From Thermogemmatispora tikiterensis (GTDB lineage: Bacteria > Chloroflexota > Ktedonobacteria > Ktedonobacterales > Ktedonobacteraceae): a stretch of 64,000 bases of DNA. The DNA is taken from the NCBI RefSeq assembly GCF_003268475.1, contig NZ_MCIF01000002.1, forward strand, positions 5,827,696 to 5,891,695, given 5' to 3'. This document shows, in pieces, positions 1 through 6,954 of the stretch. A program made the translations under genes and the position numbers. Numbering within the stretch: position 1 is the first letter of the stretch; every line of letters starts with the position of its first letter. The notes beneath the pieces are model-generated. The model did not search any database and had not been told where the DNA came from. It saw only the letters and a list, made by a program, of their open reading frames with translations.

Positions 1-131
1 CCTTCTGGCAAGAGGCCCCCCATGCCCTCGGTCACCACCCGCTCTTGTTGCATAAGGCGCGCCAGCTCGGCTACCTGCTCTGGGTCGATCACGTAGGTTG
101 AAGGTGGGATACCCTCGTCGGGCTTGCTCAT
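1..131 (-). CDS. SAM-dependent methyltransferase, N-terminal part only
   Basis: Only the first 43 codons are inside the window; the gene runs off the left edge. The start ATG (129-131 on the minus strand) lies 9 bases after a strong GAGGAGGT ribosome binding site at 141-148. The visible residues include IDPEQVAELARLMQQERVVT and GMGGLLPEG, which match almost residue for residue the start of the class I methyltransferase at 30661-31530 (IDPEQTAELARLMQQDRLVT). The assignment therefore rests on paralogy; the SAM-binding motif itself lies outside the window. The substrate is unknown. The 300 bases between this gene and the promoter at 449 hold no gene that I can support. Confidence 0.75.
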   Translation of the reverse strand, partial: MSKPDEGIPPSTYVIDPEQVAELARLMQQERVVTEGMGGLLPE

Positions 132-448
132 CTGTGCTTTACCTCCTCAAGACCGGCTCTCAGACTCTCTGACGGCGACAGCGCATTTTTTCGGCAGATA
201 TTTCGATAATAGCACACTGAAATACAGCAAGCAAGTAGAATGGCTCGGCGGCCCCCGGCTAGAGGTCGCAGACAGAGCCGGGTAAGGGCGATACTCTCCT
301 GGGGAGCGACTTGGCTACGTCGTCACTGCCTTGCTGGCTGTTTGGACGCCTTATCTGACGGCAGCTATCCTGCTGATCTCTAGAGCAACAACGACTGCGA
401 GCCTACCCGCTGAGGAAGCTGTCGACGCTATGCTAGCGTCGGCCTGGC

Positions 449-478
449 TTGACGCTCCTCGAGGTAGGTGGCTATACT
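449..478 (+). promoter_or_regulatory. Promoter of the first fluoride riboswitch transcript
   Basis: TTGACG at 449-454 and TATACT at 473-478 are separated by 18 bases, a good sigma-70-type promoter. It lies about 50 bases upstream of the fluoride aptamer at 531, so the transcript would start near 485. Inferred from consensus only. Confidence 0.6.
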
Positions 479-530
479 GAAAAGAGATACGGCCTCTCAA
501 CACGAGGAGGCTGGAGAACAAAACAACTAC

Positions 531-632
531 ATAGCGATGAGGCCCGCATACCGCCGACTGGCTAAGTGCTGCCCCGTGCTTTCTGTCGAAGGGAGCAGGG
601 TGGCCAGGCCAGGAGGCTGATGGCTTCTACTC
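531..632 (+). promoter_or_regulatory. Fluoride riboswitch A (crcB RNA motif)
   Basis: The sequence carries the conserved halves of the fluoride aptamer: GCGATGAGGCCCGC at 533-546, then ACCGCC, and GGCTGATGGCTTCTAC at 615-630. The pseudoknot pairing of GAGGCC with GGCTTC is intact, with one G-U pair. The P3 arm is unusually long (about 60 bases between GCC and GGC) compared with the other two copies. The arrangement of promoter, aptamer, terminator and gene suggests transcriptional control in which fluoride binding prevents termination. The next gene is the MutS-like ATPase at 928. Confidence 0.88.
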
Positions 633-694
633 ATGGCCTTGGGTGCGCTGGCGCGTGCCGGTGCGCGGCTGGCTGAGGGGTAGGAGCCATTTTT
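620..694 (+). terminator. Expression-platform terminator of riboswitch A
   Basis: ATGGCTTCTACTC at 620-632 can pair with GGGTAGGAGCCAT at 678-690 (two G-U pairs), followed by a T run at 690-694. The 5' arm includes the 3' strand of the aptamer pseudoknot, so aptamer folding and the terminator exclude each other, as expected for a fluoride-ON switch. Confidence 0.75.
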
Positions 695-811
695 GTCGAA
701 ACCTGCTTGCTGCCTGCCAGCACTGCCTGCCTCGTCTATCGTGCGCGCCGCGCCGTCAGGACCAGGCGCTGGCGCATTCTCCCTCTGTTTCAGCCACGCT
801 GGCGCCCCTGC

Positions 812-923
812 GAGACAAGCTCGTCCCCAAGGCGTTACCCCTTCTCTCGAAGAAGCTTCTACTCCTCATCAGAGCAGAAGGTCGAGACACCTGAGTATCT
901 GTACTGTACTGGAGGCTTGTCTC
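812..923 (+). promoter_or_regulatory. Long-range inverted repeat covering the MutS-like gene RBS
   Basis: GAGACAAGC at 812-820 is the exact reverse complement of GCTTGTCTC at 915-923, which directly follows the GGAGG ribosome binding site at 911-915 of the gene at 928. Between them lies the self-complementary AGAAGCTTCT near 850-859. The 234-base stretch from the terminator to the start codon holds no gene that I can support. A role in masking the ribosome binding site is possible but only inferred. Confidence 0.35.
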
Positions 924-927
924 ACAC

Positions 928-2463
928 ATGGTTTTTCGCAGTATCCTGTTTGCTGACAGCGAGCAAGGTCAGCAGGCCGAGGCCAACCCCGTGCCCGCCT
1001 GTTTCAGCGACCTCCAGCTTGAACGTATCATCGAGTCGATCACGACCCCGAAAGAGGATTATCGTCTCAGACCTTTCTTCTACACGCCTCTGCGCGATCT
1101 TGATCTCATCGCCTATCGTCACGAGGTCATGCGCGATCTCGAGAAGCCGGAGGTTTTTGCCCTGCTCGATCAATTTTCGAAGCACATGCGTACGATGCAC
1201 CGCTACCGGGAGCAGGCGCAGAAGCTCTACTACCGTTATCAGCAAGAACGCTGGTGGCTCGACGCCATTGACCAGTATTGTCAGGCGCTCGTCACTTTGA
1301 CCCAGGGTTTGAAACAGCTCCCTATCGAGTCACGCGGCCTGCAGGCTTTCCTGAGCTATCTTCAGGACTACCTGACCTCGCCCGCCTTTCTGGCCCTGCA
1401 GCAGGAGACGGAGGCCCTCAAGGAGGCCCTGGCTCAGGTCCATTACTGCCTGCACATCAAAGGCGACGCTGTTACTGTGCGGCTCTATGCTGGCGAAGAG
1501 GACTACAGCGCTGAGATTGAGGCAACCTTTGCCCGCTTCAAACAAGGAGCAGTCAAGGACTACAGCGTCAGGTTGATCGATTGGCAGGAGATGAATCACG
1601 TTGAGGCTCAGATTCTCGAACGGGTGGCCCGTCTCTATCCCTCGGTGTTTGCTCAGCTCGATGATTACTATCTGCGCTATCAGCGGTATCTCGACGAGAC
1701 CATTGCGCGCTTTGAGCGCGAAATCCAGTTCTATCTGGCCTATCTGGAATACCTGGCCACCTTCCGGCGGCGTGGTCTCCCCTTCTGCTATCCTCTGCTC
1801 TCTCTGGAGGAGAAAGCATCGGCTGCCGAGGACTGTTTTGACCTGGCATTAGCTGACCTCCTCCTACGCGAGGGGGGCCAGATTGTCACCAATAGCTTTG
1901 CCCTCGCTGGGCGGGAGCGCGTGCTGATCGTCACCGGTCCTAATCAGGGGGGAAAGACCACCTTCGCGCGCGCAGTAGGTCAGCTATACTACCTGGCCTC
2001 CCTTGGCTGCCCTGTGCCTGCTCGCAGCGCTCGCCTCTTTCTTCCCGACCGCATCTTCACCCATTTTGAACGCGAGGAACAGATTGAGAATCTGCGTGGC
2101 AAGCTGGAGGATGACCTTGTCCGTCTGCGGACTATCCTGAAGCAGGCCACTCCGGCCAGCCTCATCATTCTCAATGAGATTTTCACTTCCACAACGCTGC
2201 AGGATGCCCTCTTTCTCTCGCAGCAGATCCTGCGCCGCCTGCTCGCTCTCGATGTCCTTGGCGTCTGGGTGACCTTCCTCGATGAGCTGGCTTCCTACAG
2301 CCAGCAGACGGTGAGCATGGTGGCCGAGGTTGATCCGGGCGATCCGGCGCGCCGCACATTTCGCGTCTTGCGTCGTCCAGCCGATGGCCTGGCCTATGCC
2401 CTGGCCCTGGCCCAGAAATATCGTCTGACCTCTGCCTGTCTCAAGGAGCGACTGCCAGCATGA
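928..2463 (+). CDS. MutS-type ATPase without mismatch-recognition domains (copy 1)
   Basis: A 511-residue cytoplasmic protein whose C-terminal third is the ATPase domain of the MutS/MSH family. The Walker A motif TGPNQGGKTTF lies near residue 335 and the Walker B region LIILNEIFTST near 410, with Asn where classical MutS has Asp. The N-terminal part is helical, like the MutS core and clamp, and there is no mismatch-binding domain, so classical mismatch repair is unlikely. The ATG at 928 follows GGAGG by 12 bases. The stop overlaps the next gene's start by four bases (ATGA), so the two are translationally coupled and probably form a heterodimer. A fluoride riboswitch lies upstream. I recall MutS-like genes being reported behind fluoride riboswitches, but the link between fluoride and this ATPase is not understood. 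Confidence 0.85.
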   Translation: MVFRSILFADSEQGQQAEANPVPACFSDLQLERIIESITTPKEDYRLRPFFYTPLRDLDLIAYRHEVMRDLEKPEVFALLDQFSKHMRTMHRYREQAQKLYYRYQQERWWLDAIDQYCQALVTLTQGLKQLPIESRGLQAFLSYLQDYLTSPAFLALQQETEALKEALAQVHYCLHIKGDAVTVRLYAGEEDYSAEIEATFARFKQGAVKDYSVRLIDWQEMNHVEAQILERVARLYPSVFAQLDDYYLRYQRYLDETIARFEREIQFYLAYLEYLATFRRRGLPFCYPLLSLEEKASAAEDCFDLALADLLLREGGQIVTNSFALAGRERVLIVTGPNQGGKTTFARAVGQLYYLASLGCPVPARSARLFLPDRIFTHFEREEQIENLRGKLEDDLVRLRTILKQATPASLIILNEIFTSTTLQDALFLSQQILRRLLALDVLGVWVTFLDELASYSQQTVSMVAEVDPGDPARRTFRVLRRPADGLAYALALAQKYRLTSACLKERLPA

Positions 2464-3986
2464 AGGTACATTTGCTCTATCGTGACCGTGACCTTGACGT
2501 CACGCAACCGTTGCCACGTCATGCCGCTGACCTCATCCAGGACCTGGAGCTAGAAACGGTGCTCAATGCGATGGCCCGCGGCGACCGTTTCGTATTTGAA
2601 ACAGCCAGGAGAGTGATCCTCTCCAGCCTTGTCAGCGATCTGGAGACCGTCCGCTATCGGCAGGCTGTGCTAGAAGACTGTCTACGCCAGCCGGCCCTGA
2701 TTCGCACCCTCTATCAGCTTACCATTGAGGCCCAGGAGAGCGAGCGCAAAGCTTCTTTCATTTTTTTCAAAGATCCCAGTCTCATTCTCATGCGCTCGGT
2801 TCAGATTCTGGAACTGCTCTTCGCGGTCTTGCGTAAGCTACGCGCGATTGCTGACGAGCAGACAGAGACCTTTTGCTCCGAAGGCTTGCGTGAACTGTGT
2901 GCTATGCTGCAGCGCGAGCTAAGTGATGACTATCTCGCGCGTATTGAGGAACACCTGCGTGAGCTGCATTTTCGCGATGGCGTGCTACTCAGTGCGCGCC
3001 TGGGCCAGGGGAACAAAGGCCGAGATTATACGCTGCGCCGTGCTGCTGCTCCGCAAGGCCCGTGGTTCAGCCGTCTCCTGAGTCGAGGAAAGCGAGCGCC
3101 GGGCTACACCTTCCGCATTCCCGAGCGAGATGAGGCCGGCGCACGGGCCTTGTCGGAGCTGCGCAACCGCGGCCTCAATCTGGTGGCCAATGCCCTGGCG
3201 CGTTCCACTGAGCACATCTTGAGCTTCTTCGCACTGTTGCGCCGCGAGCTGGCCTTTTATGTCGGCTGTCTCAATCTGGCTGAGGAGCTCGCCGGGCGCA
3301 AGCTGCCGTTCTGTTTCCCTACAGTGGCGCCGACGGAGGAGCAGCGTCGCACCTTCGAGGGCCTCTATGATCCCGCTCTGGCCCTCACGCAGCGGACGGC
3401 CATCGTTGGCAACGATGGCCATGCCGATGGCAAACGTCTCATCCTCATTACGGGGGCTAATCGGGGGGGAAAGTCCACCTTTCTGCGCAGCCTGGGCCTG
3501 GCACAGCTCCTGTTGCAAAGCGGCATGTTTGTACCAGCGCGCGCCTTCCACGCCAGTCTCTGCAATGGTCTCTTCACCCATTTTCGCCGACGCGAGGATG
3601 CCACGCTGAAGAGTGGGAAGCTTGATGAAGAACTCAACCGCATGAGTGCTATTGTCGACGATATCAGGCCACATGCCCTGCTCCTGCTCAACGAATCCTT
3701 TGCGGCCACCAATGAGCACGAGGGGAGCGAGCTGGCCCACCAGATAATAACGGCTCTGGTTGCGCATGGCATCACTGTCTGCTATGTGACCCATCTCGCT
3801 ACCCTGGCCCGTCGTTTCGCGCAAGAGCATCGACCTGAGATGCTCTTCCTACGTGCCGAACGCCTGGCCGACGGCAGGCGCACCTTCCGCCTAGTGGAAG
3901 GGGAACCGGAGGAGACAGGCTATGCTCGAGATCTCTATGCCCGCGTCTTTGCCTCTGACCTGGAGATAGAGGCGAAGCCCGGCTGA
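2460..3986 (+). CDS. MutS-type ATPase without mismatch-recognition domains (copy 2)
   Basis: A 508-residue paralogue of the preceding protein. It has an N-terminal helical region, then a MutS-family ATPase domain with Walker A TGANRGGKSTFLRS near residue 330 and ALLLLNESFAATN near 405, again Asn-Glu in place of Asp-Glu. It starts in the overlap ATGA with copy 1, so it belongs to the same transcript and the partners are probably made in equal amounts. A segment around residues 175-225 is rich in Arg and Gly and differs from copy 1. No nuclease or Smr domain is visible, so this is not MutS2. Structural maintenance or DNA-conformation sensing is conceivable; no function can be assigned from the sequence. 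Confidence 0.85.
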   Translation: MKVHLLYRDRDLDVTQPLPRHAADLIQDLELETVLNAMARGDRFVFETARRVILSSLVSDLETVRYRQAVLEDCLRQPALIRTLYQLTIEAQESERKASFIFFKDPSLILMRSVQILELLFAVLRKLRAIADEQTETFCSEGLRELCAMLQRELSDDYLARIEEHLRELHFRDGVLLSARLGQGNKGRDYTLRRAAAPQGPWFSRLLSRGKRAPGYTFRIPERDEAGARALSELRNRGLNLVANALARSTEHILSFFALLRRELAFYVGCLNLAEELAGRKLPFCFPTVAPTEEQRRTFEGLYDPALALTQRTAIVGNDGHADGKRLILITGANRGGKSTFLRSLGLAQLLLQSGMFVPARAFHASLCNGLFTHFRRREDATLKSGKLDEELNRMSAIVDDIRPHALLLLNESFAATNEHEGSELAHQIITALVAHGITVCYVTHLATLARRFAQEHRPEMLFLRAERLADGRRTFRLVEGEPEETGYARDLYARVFASDLEIEAKPG

Positions 3987-4114
3987 GGAGCAACTAGCCG
4001 AGAGAGATGAGTGAGAGAGGGAAAGGAGCCTGCGATCGGCCAGTACGCCAGGGTAGAGGGCTGGCTTGGCCCTTTCAGACGTCCAAGGGCAGGCAAAAGA
4101 AGGAAAGAAGGAAG

Positions 4115-4156
4115 GGGAAAGCCGCCCCTCAATGGCCCCAAAGAAGCGGCTTTCCC
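4115..4156. terminator. Hairpin terminator after the MutS-like operon, possibly bidirectional
   Basis: GGGAAAGCCGC at 4115-4125 is the exact reverse complement of GCGGCTTTCCC at 4146-4156. On the minus strand the hairpin is followed by a pyrimidine-rich stretch. It lies 130 bases after the MutS-like stop codon and just downstream, on the minus strand, of riboswitch B, so it could end transcripts from both sides. Confidence 0.5.
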
Positions 4157-4175
4157 AAAGCCAACCTCGGCCCAC

Positions 4176-4229
4176 AAAAAAAGGCTTCTACTCAACACGG
4201 CTCCATATGCCGTGCTGGGTAGAAGCCAT
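4176..4229 (-). terminator. Expression-platform terminator of riboswitch B
   Basis: Read on the minus strand, GGCTTCTACCCAGCACGG pairs with CCGTGTTGAGTAGAAGCC around a short loop, followed by seven T. The arm GGCTTCTAC is also the 3' strand of the aptamer pseudoknot, so the two structures are mutually exclusive. It is the most perfect terminator of the three riboswitches. Confidence 0.85.
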
Positions 4230-4262
4230 CAGCCTTGCGGCGGTAAGCGGGCTTCATCGCAG
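4215..4262 (-). promoter_or_regulatory. Fluoride riboswitch B, minus strand, no recognisable downstream gene
   Basis: On the minus strand the sequence reads GCGATGAAGCCCGC, then TTACCGCC, GCAA, and GGCTGATGGCTTCTAC. This is a compact fluoride aptamer with a GCAA-closed P3 and a perfect pseudoknot pairing of GAAGCC with GGCTTC. It has its own promoter at 4286-4314 and a terminator. Behind it, in its direction of transcription, there are only about 190 bases before the 3' end of the convergent MutS-like gene. No crcB or other fluoride gene is there. It is either a remnant whose gene was lost or a source of regulated short or antisense RNA. Confidence 0.9.
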
Positions 4263-4285
4263 GTTGTCTTGTACTTCCTGGAAGG

Positions 4286-4314
4286 ACAATAGCACAGTGG
4301 CGGAAATCTGTCAA
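4286..4314 (-). promoter_or_regulatory. Promoter of riboswitch B
   Basis: On the minus strand TTGACA (4314-4309) is followed after 17 bases by TATTGT (4291-4286), about 24 bases before the aptamer begins. It is arranged back to back with the promoter of riboswitch C, with about 28 bases between the -35 boxes. Confidence 0.7.
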
Positions 4315-4341
4315 GAGCAGGTTGGAAAAAGAAGCGGTTCC

Positions 4342-4370
4342 TTGTTTTACGCACTGCGATGGGCTATACT
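4342..4370 (+). promoter_or_regulatory. Promoter of riboswitch C and the MoxR operon
   Basis: TTGTTT at 4342-4347 and TATACT at 4365-4370 are 17 bases apart. Transcription would start near 4377, just before the aptamer at 4392. It is divergent from the promoter of riboswitch B. Confidence 0.6.
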
Positions 4371-4391
4371 ATACCAGTACTGAACAACTGA

Positions 4392-4448
4392 TACACGGCG
4401 ATGAAGCTCGCCGTATAGATCGCGCCAGTCGGCGCTGATAGCTTCTAC
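4392..4448 (+). promoter_or_regulatory. Fluoride riboswitch C (crcB RNA motif)
   Basis: P1 is ACGGCG at 4395-4400 paired with CGCCGT at 4409-4414 around ATGAAGCT. P3 is GCGCC (4422-4426) with GGCGC (4431-4435), followed by TGATAGCTTCTAC. The pseudoknot GAAGCT with AGCTTC differs from copies A and B by compensating changes on both strands, which supports the fold. It precedes the MoxR-DUF58-DUF4129 operon. Confidence 0.88.
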
Positions 4449-4483
4449 ATCCTCTCTTGCCAGAGGCTGTAGAAGTTTTTTTT
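4440..4483 (+). terminator. Expression-platform terminator of riboswitch C
   Basis: AGCTTCTACA at 4440-4449 pairs with TGTAGAAG (ending 4475), closed by a CCTCT/AGAGG inner stem, followed by eight T (4476-4483). The start codon of the MoxR gene lies about 50 bases further on. Confidence 0.85.
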
Positions 4484-4531
4484 ATGGTGCCGGGTGCTGA
4501 GGTATCCAGTAAACAAGGGAAGTATTGCTCT

Positions 4532-5554
4532 ATGGAATGCAGAGAAGAAAGAGCCTCACGAGTTAACTTCGGCCTGCAGGAGCTGGCCGTCAGACTGCGG
4601 AGCAACATCGCGCGCGTCATCGTTGACAAAGAAGCCGTTATTGATCTGCTGCTTGTGGCCCTGCTCAGCGACGGGCATGTGCTGCTAGAGGATGTCCCCG
4701 GCGTTGGGAAGACCTTGCTGGCGAAAGCTCTGGCACGTTCACTAAACCTGAGTTTTCAGCGCATTCAGGGGACACCCGATCTCTTGCCTGGCGATCTGAC
4801 AGGCATTTCCTACTTCGATCAGCGCAGCAGTAGGTTCGTCTTTCGTCCCGGCCCCCTCTTCAGTCATGTTGTCCTGGTCGACGAGATCAACCGGGCGACC
4901 CCACGTGCGCAGGCGGCCCTGCTCGAGGCGATGGCTGAGCGGCAGATCACGATCGAGCGCGAGACACGGCCTCTTCCCCGACCCTATCTGGTGCTGGCAA
5001 CGCAGAATCCAGTTGAGCTGGAAGGGACTTTTCCCCTCCCAGAGGCTCAGCTCGATCGTTTTCTGATGCGCCTGCCGCTGGGCTATCCCAGTGAAGAGGC
5101 CGAGCTGGCTCTGCTTCAGCGTTTCAGAGAGGCCGAGCCGCTGGAAGAGCTGGAGCCCGTAGCCGACGCGGAGGCTATTCTCCGGGCCCAGCGTGAGATT
5201 CGTCGTCTCTACTGGCAGCCTGAAGTCGAGCGCTATCTGCTGACCCTGGTACGGGCCACACGCAATCATCCAGCGATCAGTCTGGGCGTCAGTCCGCGTG
5301 GAACCCTGGCTCTCCAGCGAGCCAGCGCTGCCTACGCCGCCATTCATGGACGCGACTACGTGCTACCGGATGATATCAAGCGTCTGGCCCCTGTCGTGCT
5401 GGCTCATCGCCTGATGCTGACAACGCGTGGGCGTCTGCGGCATCAGGACGCGGAGCAAGTGTTACAGGAAATTCTGGAAAACACAGCGGTTCCGGTCGAG
5501 ACTCCTGACCTGACAGCTCTCTCTCGGCGGAGCGCAAGGAGCGAGCGCCCATGA
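4532..5554 (+). CDS. MoxR-family AAA+ ATPase
   Basis: A cytoplasmic AAA+ ATPase of 340 residues. Walker A is DVPGVGKTLLAKALA, Walker B is VVLVDEINRATPRAQAALLEA, and sensor 1 is LATQNPVELEGTFPLPEAQL, all typical of MoxR chaperones that mature or activate partner proteins. I chose the ATG at 4532, preceded by AAGGGAAG; in-frame starts at 4457 and 4484 would lie inside or on the edge of the riboswitch terminator. The stop overlaps the start of the DUF58 gene by four bases. MoxR and DUF58 proteins are a common pair; here they sit behind a fluoride riboswitch, which suggests a role in fluoride or envelope stress. That role is an inference. Confidence 0.9.
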   Translation: MECREERASRVNFGLQELAVRLRSNIARVIVDKEAVIDLLLVALLSDGHVLLEDVPGVGKTLLAKALARSLNLSFQRIQGTPDLLPGDLTGISYFDQRSSRFVFRPGPLFSHVVLVDEINRATPRAQAALLEAMAERQITIERETRPLPRPYLVLATQNPVELEGTFPLPEAQLDRFLMRLPLGYPSEEAELALLQRFREAEPLEELEPVADAEAILRAQREIRRLYWQPEVERYLLTLVRATRNHPAISLGVSPRGTLALQRASAAYAAIHGRDYVLPDDIKRLAPVVLAHRLMLTTRGRLRHQDAEQVLQEILENTAVPVETPDLTALSRRSARSERP

Positions 5555-6954
5555 GCGATACGGCACTGTTACAACAGATGGCGCGCGAGACCCTGCTCAA
5601 GCGTCGTCCCTGGCTGGTTCTGGCTGTGGCCCTCTTCTTGCTGAGCGCCGTCAGCCGGCAGTCGCTGGTCTTCCTGACGGCCCTCTTTGCGCTGATTTGC
5701 GCTCTGGTGCCAGAGCTGTGGTATCGGCGCGCCTTGCAGCACTTGCGGCTAGACCTGGAGCTGGATCGCCGCACGCTCCCTCTTGGGGAGGAGCTTGGGC
5801 TCACCCTGAGCGTTGAGAACCGCAAGCTCTTGCCCTTGCCGTGGTTGGAAGTCGAGATCGAGATTCCCGCGCAACTGCCGCTCTTAAGCGGGCGCAGCCT
5901 GCCTAGCTATAAAGCTCAGCGGGCCTTGCTTGTCAACACGCTGGCCATCTGGTGGTTTCAGCGTGTCAGGCGTCGCTACCGGTTGTCCTGTCCCCAGCGG
6001 GGTGTCTACAGTCTGGGGCCAGTCATGGTGCGCACCGGCGATCCCTTCGGCTGGCTCATTCGCCAGGAACAACTGAAGCAGCAGGTGCGGCTATTAGTCT
6101 ATCCCCTGGTGGCTCCGCTCGAAGACTTTGGACTGACGCCCCTGGCTCCTCTTGGGATGCAGACCTCGCTGCTGCGCTTGCTGGAGGACCCTCTGCGCTT
6201 CGCCGGGGTGCGCCCCTACCAGCCAGGCGATGACCCCCGCTACCTGCATTGGAAAGCCAGCGCCCGTGGGGCTGGTCTCTATCGCAAGGTCTTTGATCCT
6301 GCCAGCACGGCGCGCCTGCTGTTGGTGCTTAACATCAATACCTTTCGTGAGCCGTGGATGGGCATTGACGTTGATCTGCAGGAGTGGCTTATCAGCTTGA
6401 CGGCCTCGCTGGCCGTCTGGGCCTTGAAAGCCGGCTACCAGGTTGGTCTGCTGGTCAACAGCCTGTTGGCACCCTGGGGCGACGATGAGAACGAGCTGGA
6501 GGAGGGGCGTCAACTGGTACGCAGCGCCGAAGCCACCTATCATGCACGCGTCACGGTGCCCTGCGCGCGGGGTAGCGAGCAGGAAAGGCGCCTGCTCACC
6601 GCTCTGGCACGTCTCCTGCCCTACATGGGAGCGGCCATCGATCCCCTGTTAGAGCAAGAAGCACTGCCTCTGTCAACAGGGGGCACGCTGGTCCTCGTCT
6701 GTGCCGCCGCCGTCCTGCAAGAGAGCACCATCGAGCGGCTGCTAGAGCTGCGGCGCTCGGGGAGAGCGGTGCAGCTGGTGCTCTGTGGTGAAGGAGATGA
6801 GCGGGCTGAGGCGGCGCTGGCGCAGGCCGCTGGACTGATTCCTGTGCAACATATTCGAGGAAAGGAGCAATGGCATGAGCTGCTCCAGATGGCTGATATG
6901 GAGAAGAGGAGGCGAACGACATCACAGTCCGGGCAGCCCGTCCAGCTGGCTTGA
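5551..6954 (+). CDS. DUF58-domain membrane protein
   Basis: 467 residues. Two membrane segments lie near residues 15-50, followed by a soluble region with the DUF58 signature RPYQPGDDPRYLHWKASAR near residue 221 and a vWA-like fold after it. Such proteins are usual partners of MoxR ATPases, but their biochemical role is not established. The ATG overlaps the MoxR stop (ATGA) and follows AAGGAG. The gene overlaps the next one by 80 bases, consistent with a tightly coupled operon. Confidence 0.88.
   Translation: MSDTALLQQMARETLLKRRPWLVLAVALFLLSAVSRQSLVFLTALFALICALVPELWYRRALQHLRLDLELDRRTLPLGEELGLTLSVENRKLLPLPWLEVEIEIPAQLPLLSGRSLPSYKAQRALLVNTLAIWWFQRVRRRYRLSCPQRGVYSLGPVMVRTGDPFGWLIRQEQLKQQVRLLVYPLVAPLEDFGLTPLAPLGMQTSLLRLLEDPLRFAGVRPYQPGDDPRYLHWKASARGAGLYRKVFDPASTARLLLVLNINTFREPWMGIDVDLQEWLISLTASLAVWALKAGYQVGLLVNSLLAPWGDDENELEEGRQLVRSAEATYHARVTVPCARGSEQERRLLTALARLLPYMGAAIDPLLEQEALPLSTGGTLVLVCAAAVLQESTIERLLELRRSGRAVQLVLCGEGDERAEAALAQAAGLIPVQHIRGKEQWHELLQMADMEKRRRTTSQSGQPVQLA

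Noticed and set aside
2985..3830. Open frame of 281 codons opposite the second MutS-like gene, in the same direction as riboswitch B
   Set aside because: It would be an attractive target for riboswitch B, but it has no domain, no ribosome binding site and lies entirely antisense to a conserved ATPase.
3891..4198. Two short minus-strand frames directly behind riboswitch B (94 and 87 codons)
   Set aside because: Neither resembles CrcB or any membrane protein; they overlap the hairpins and the end of the MutS-like gene.
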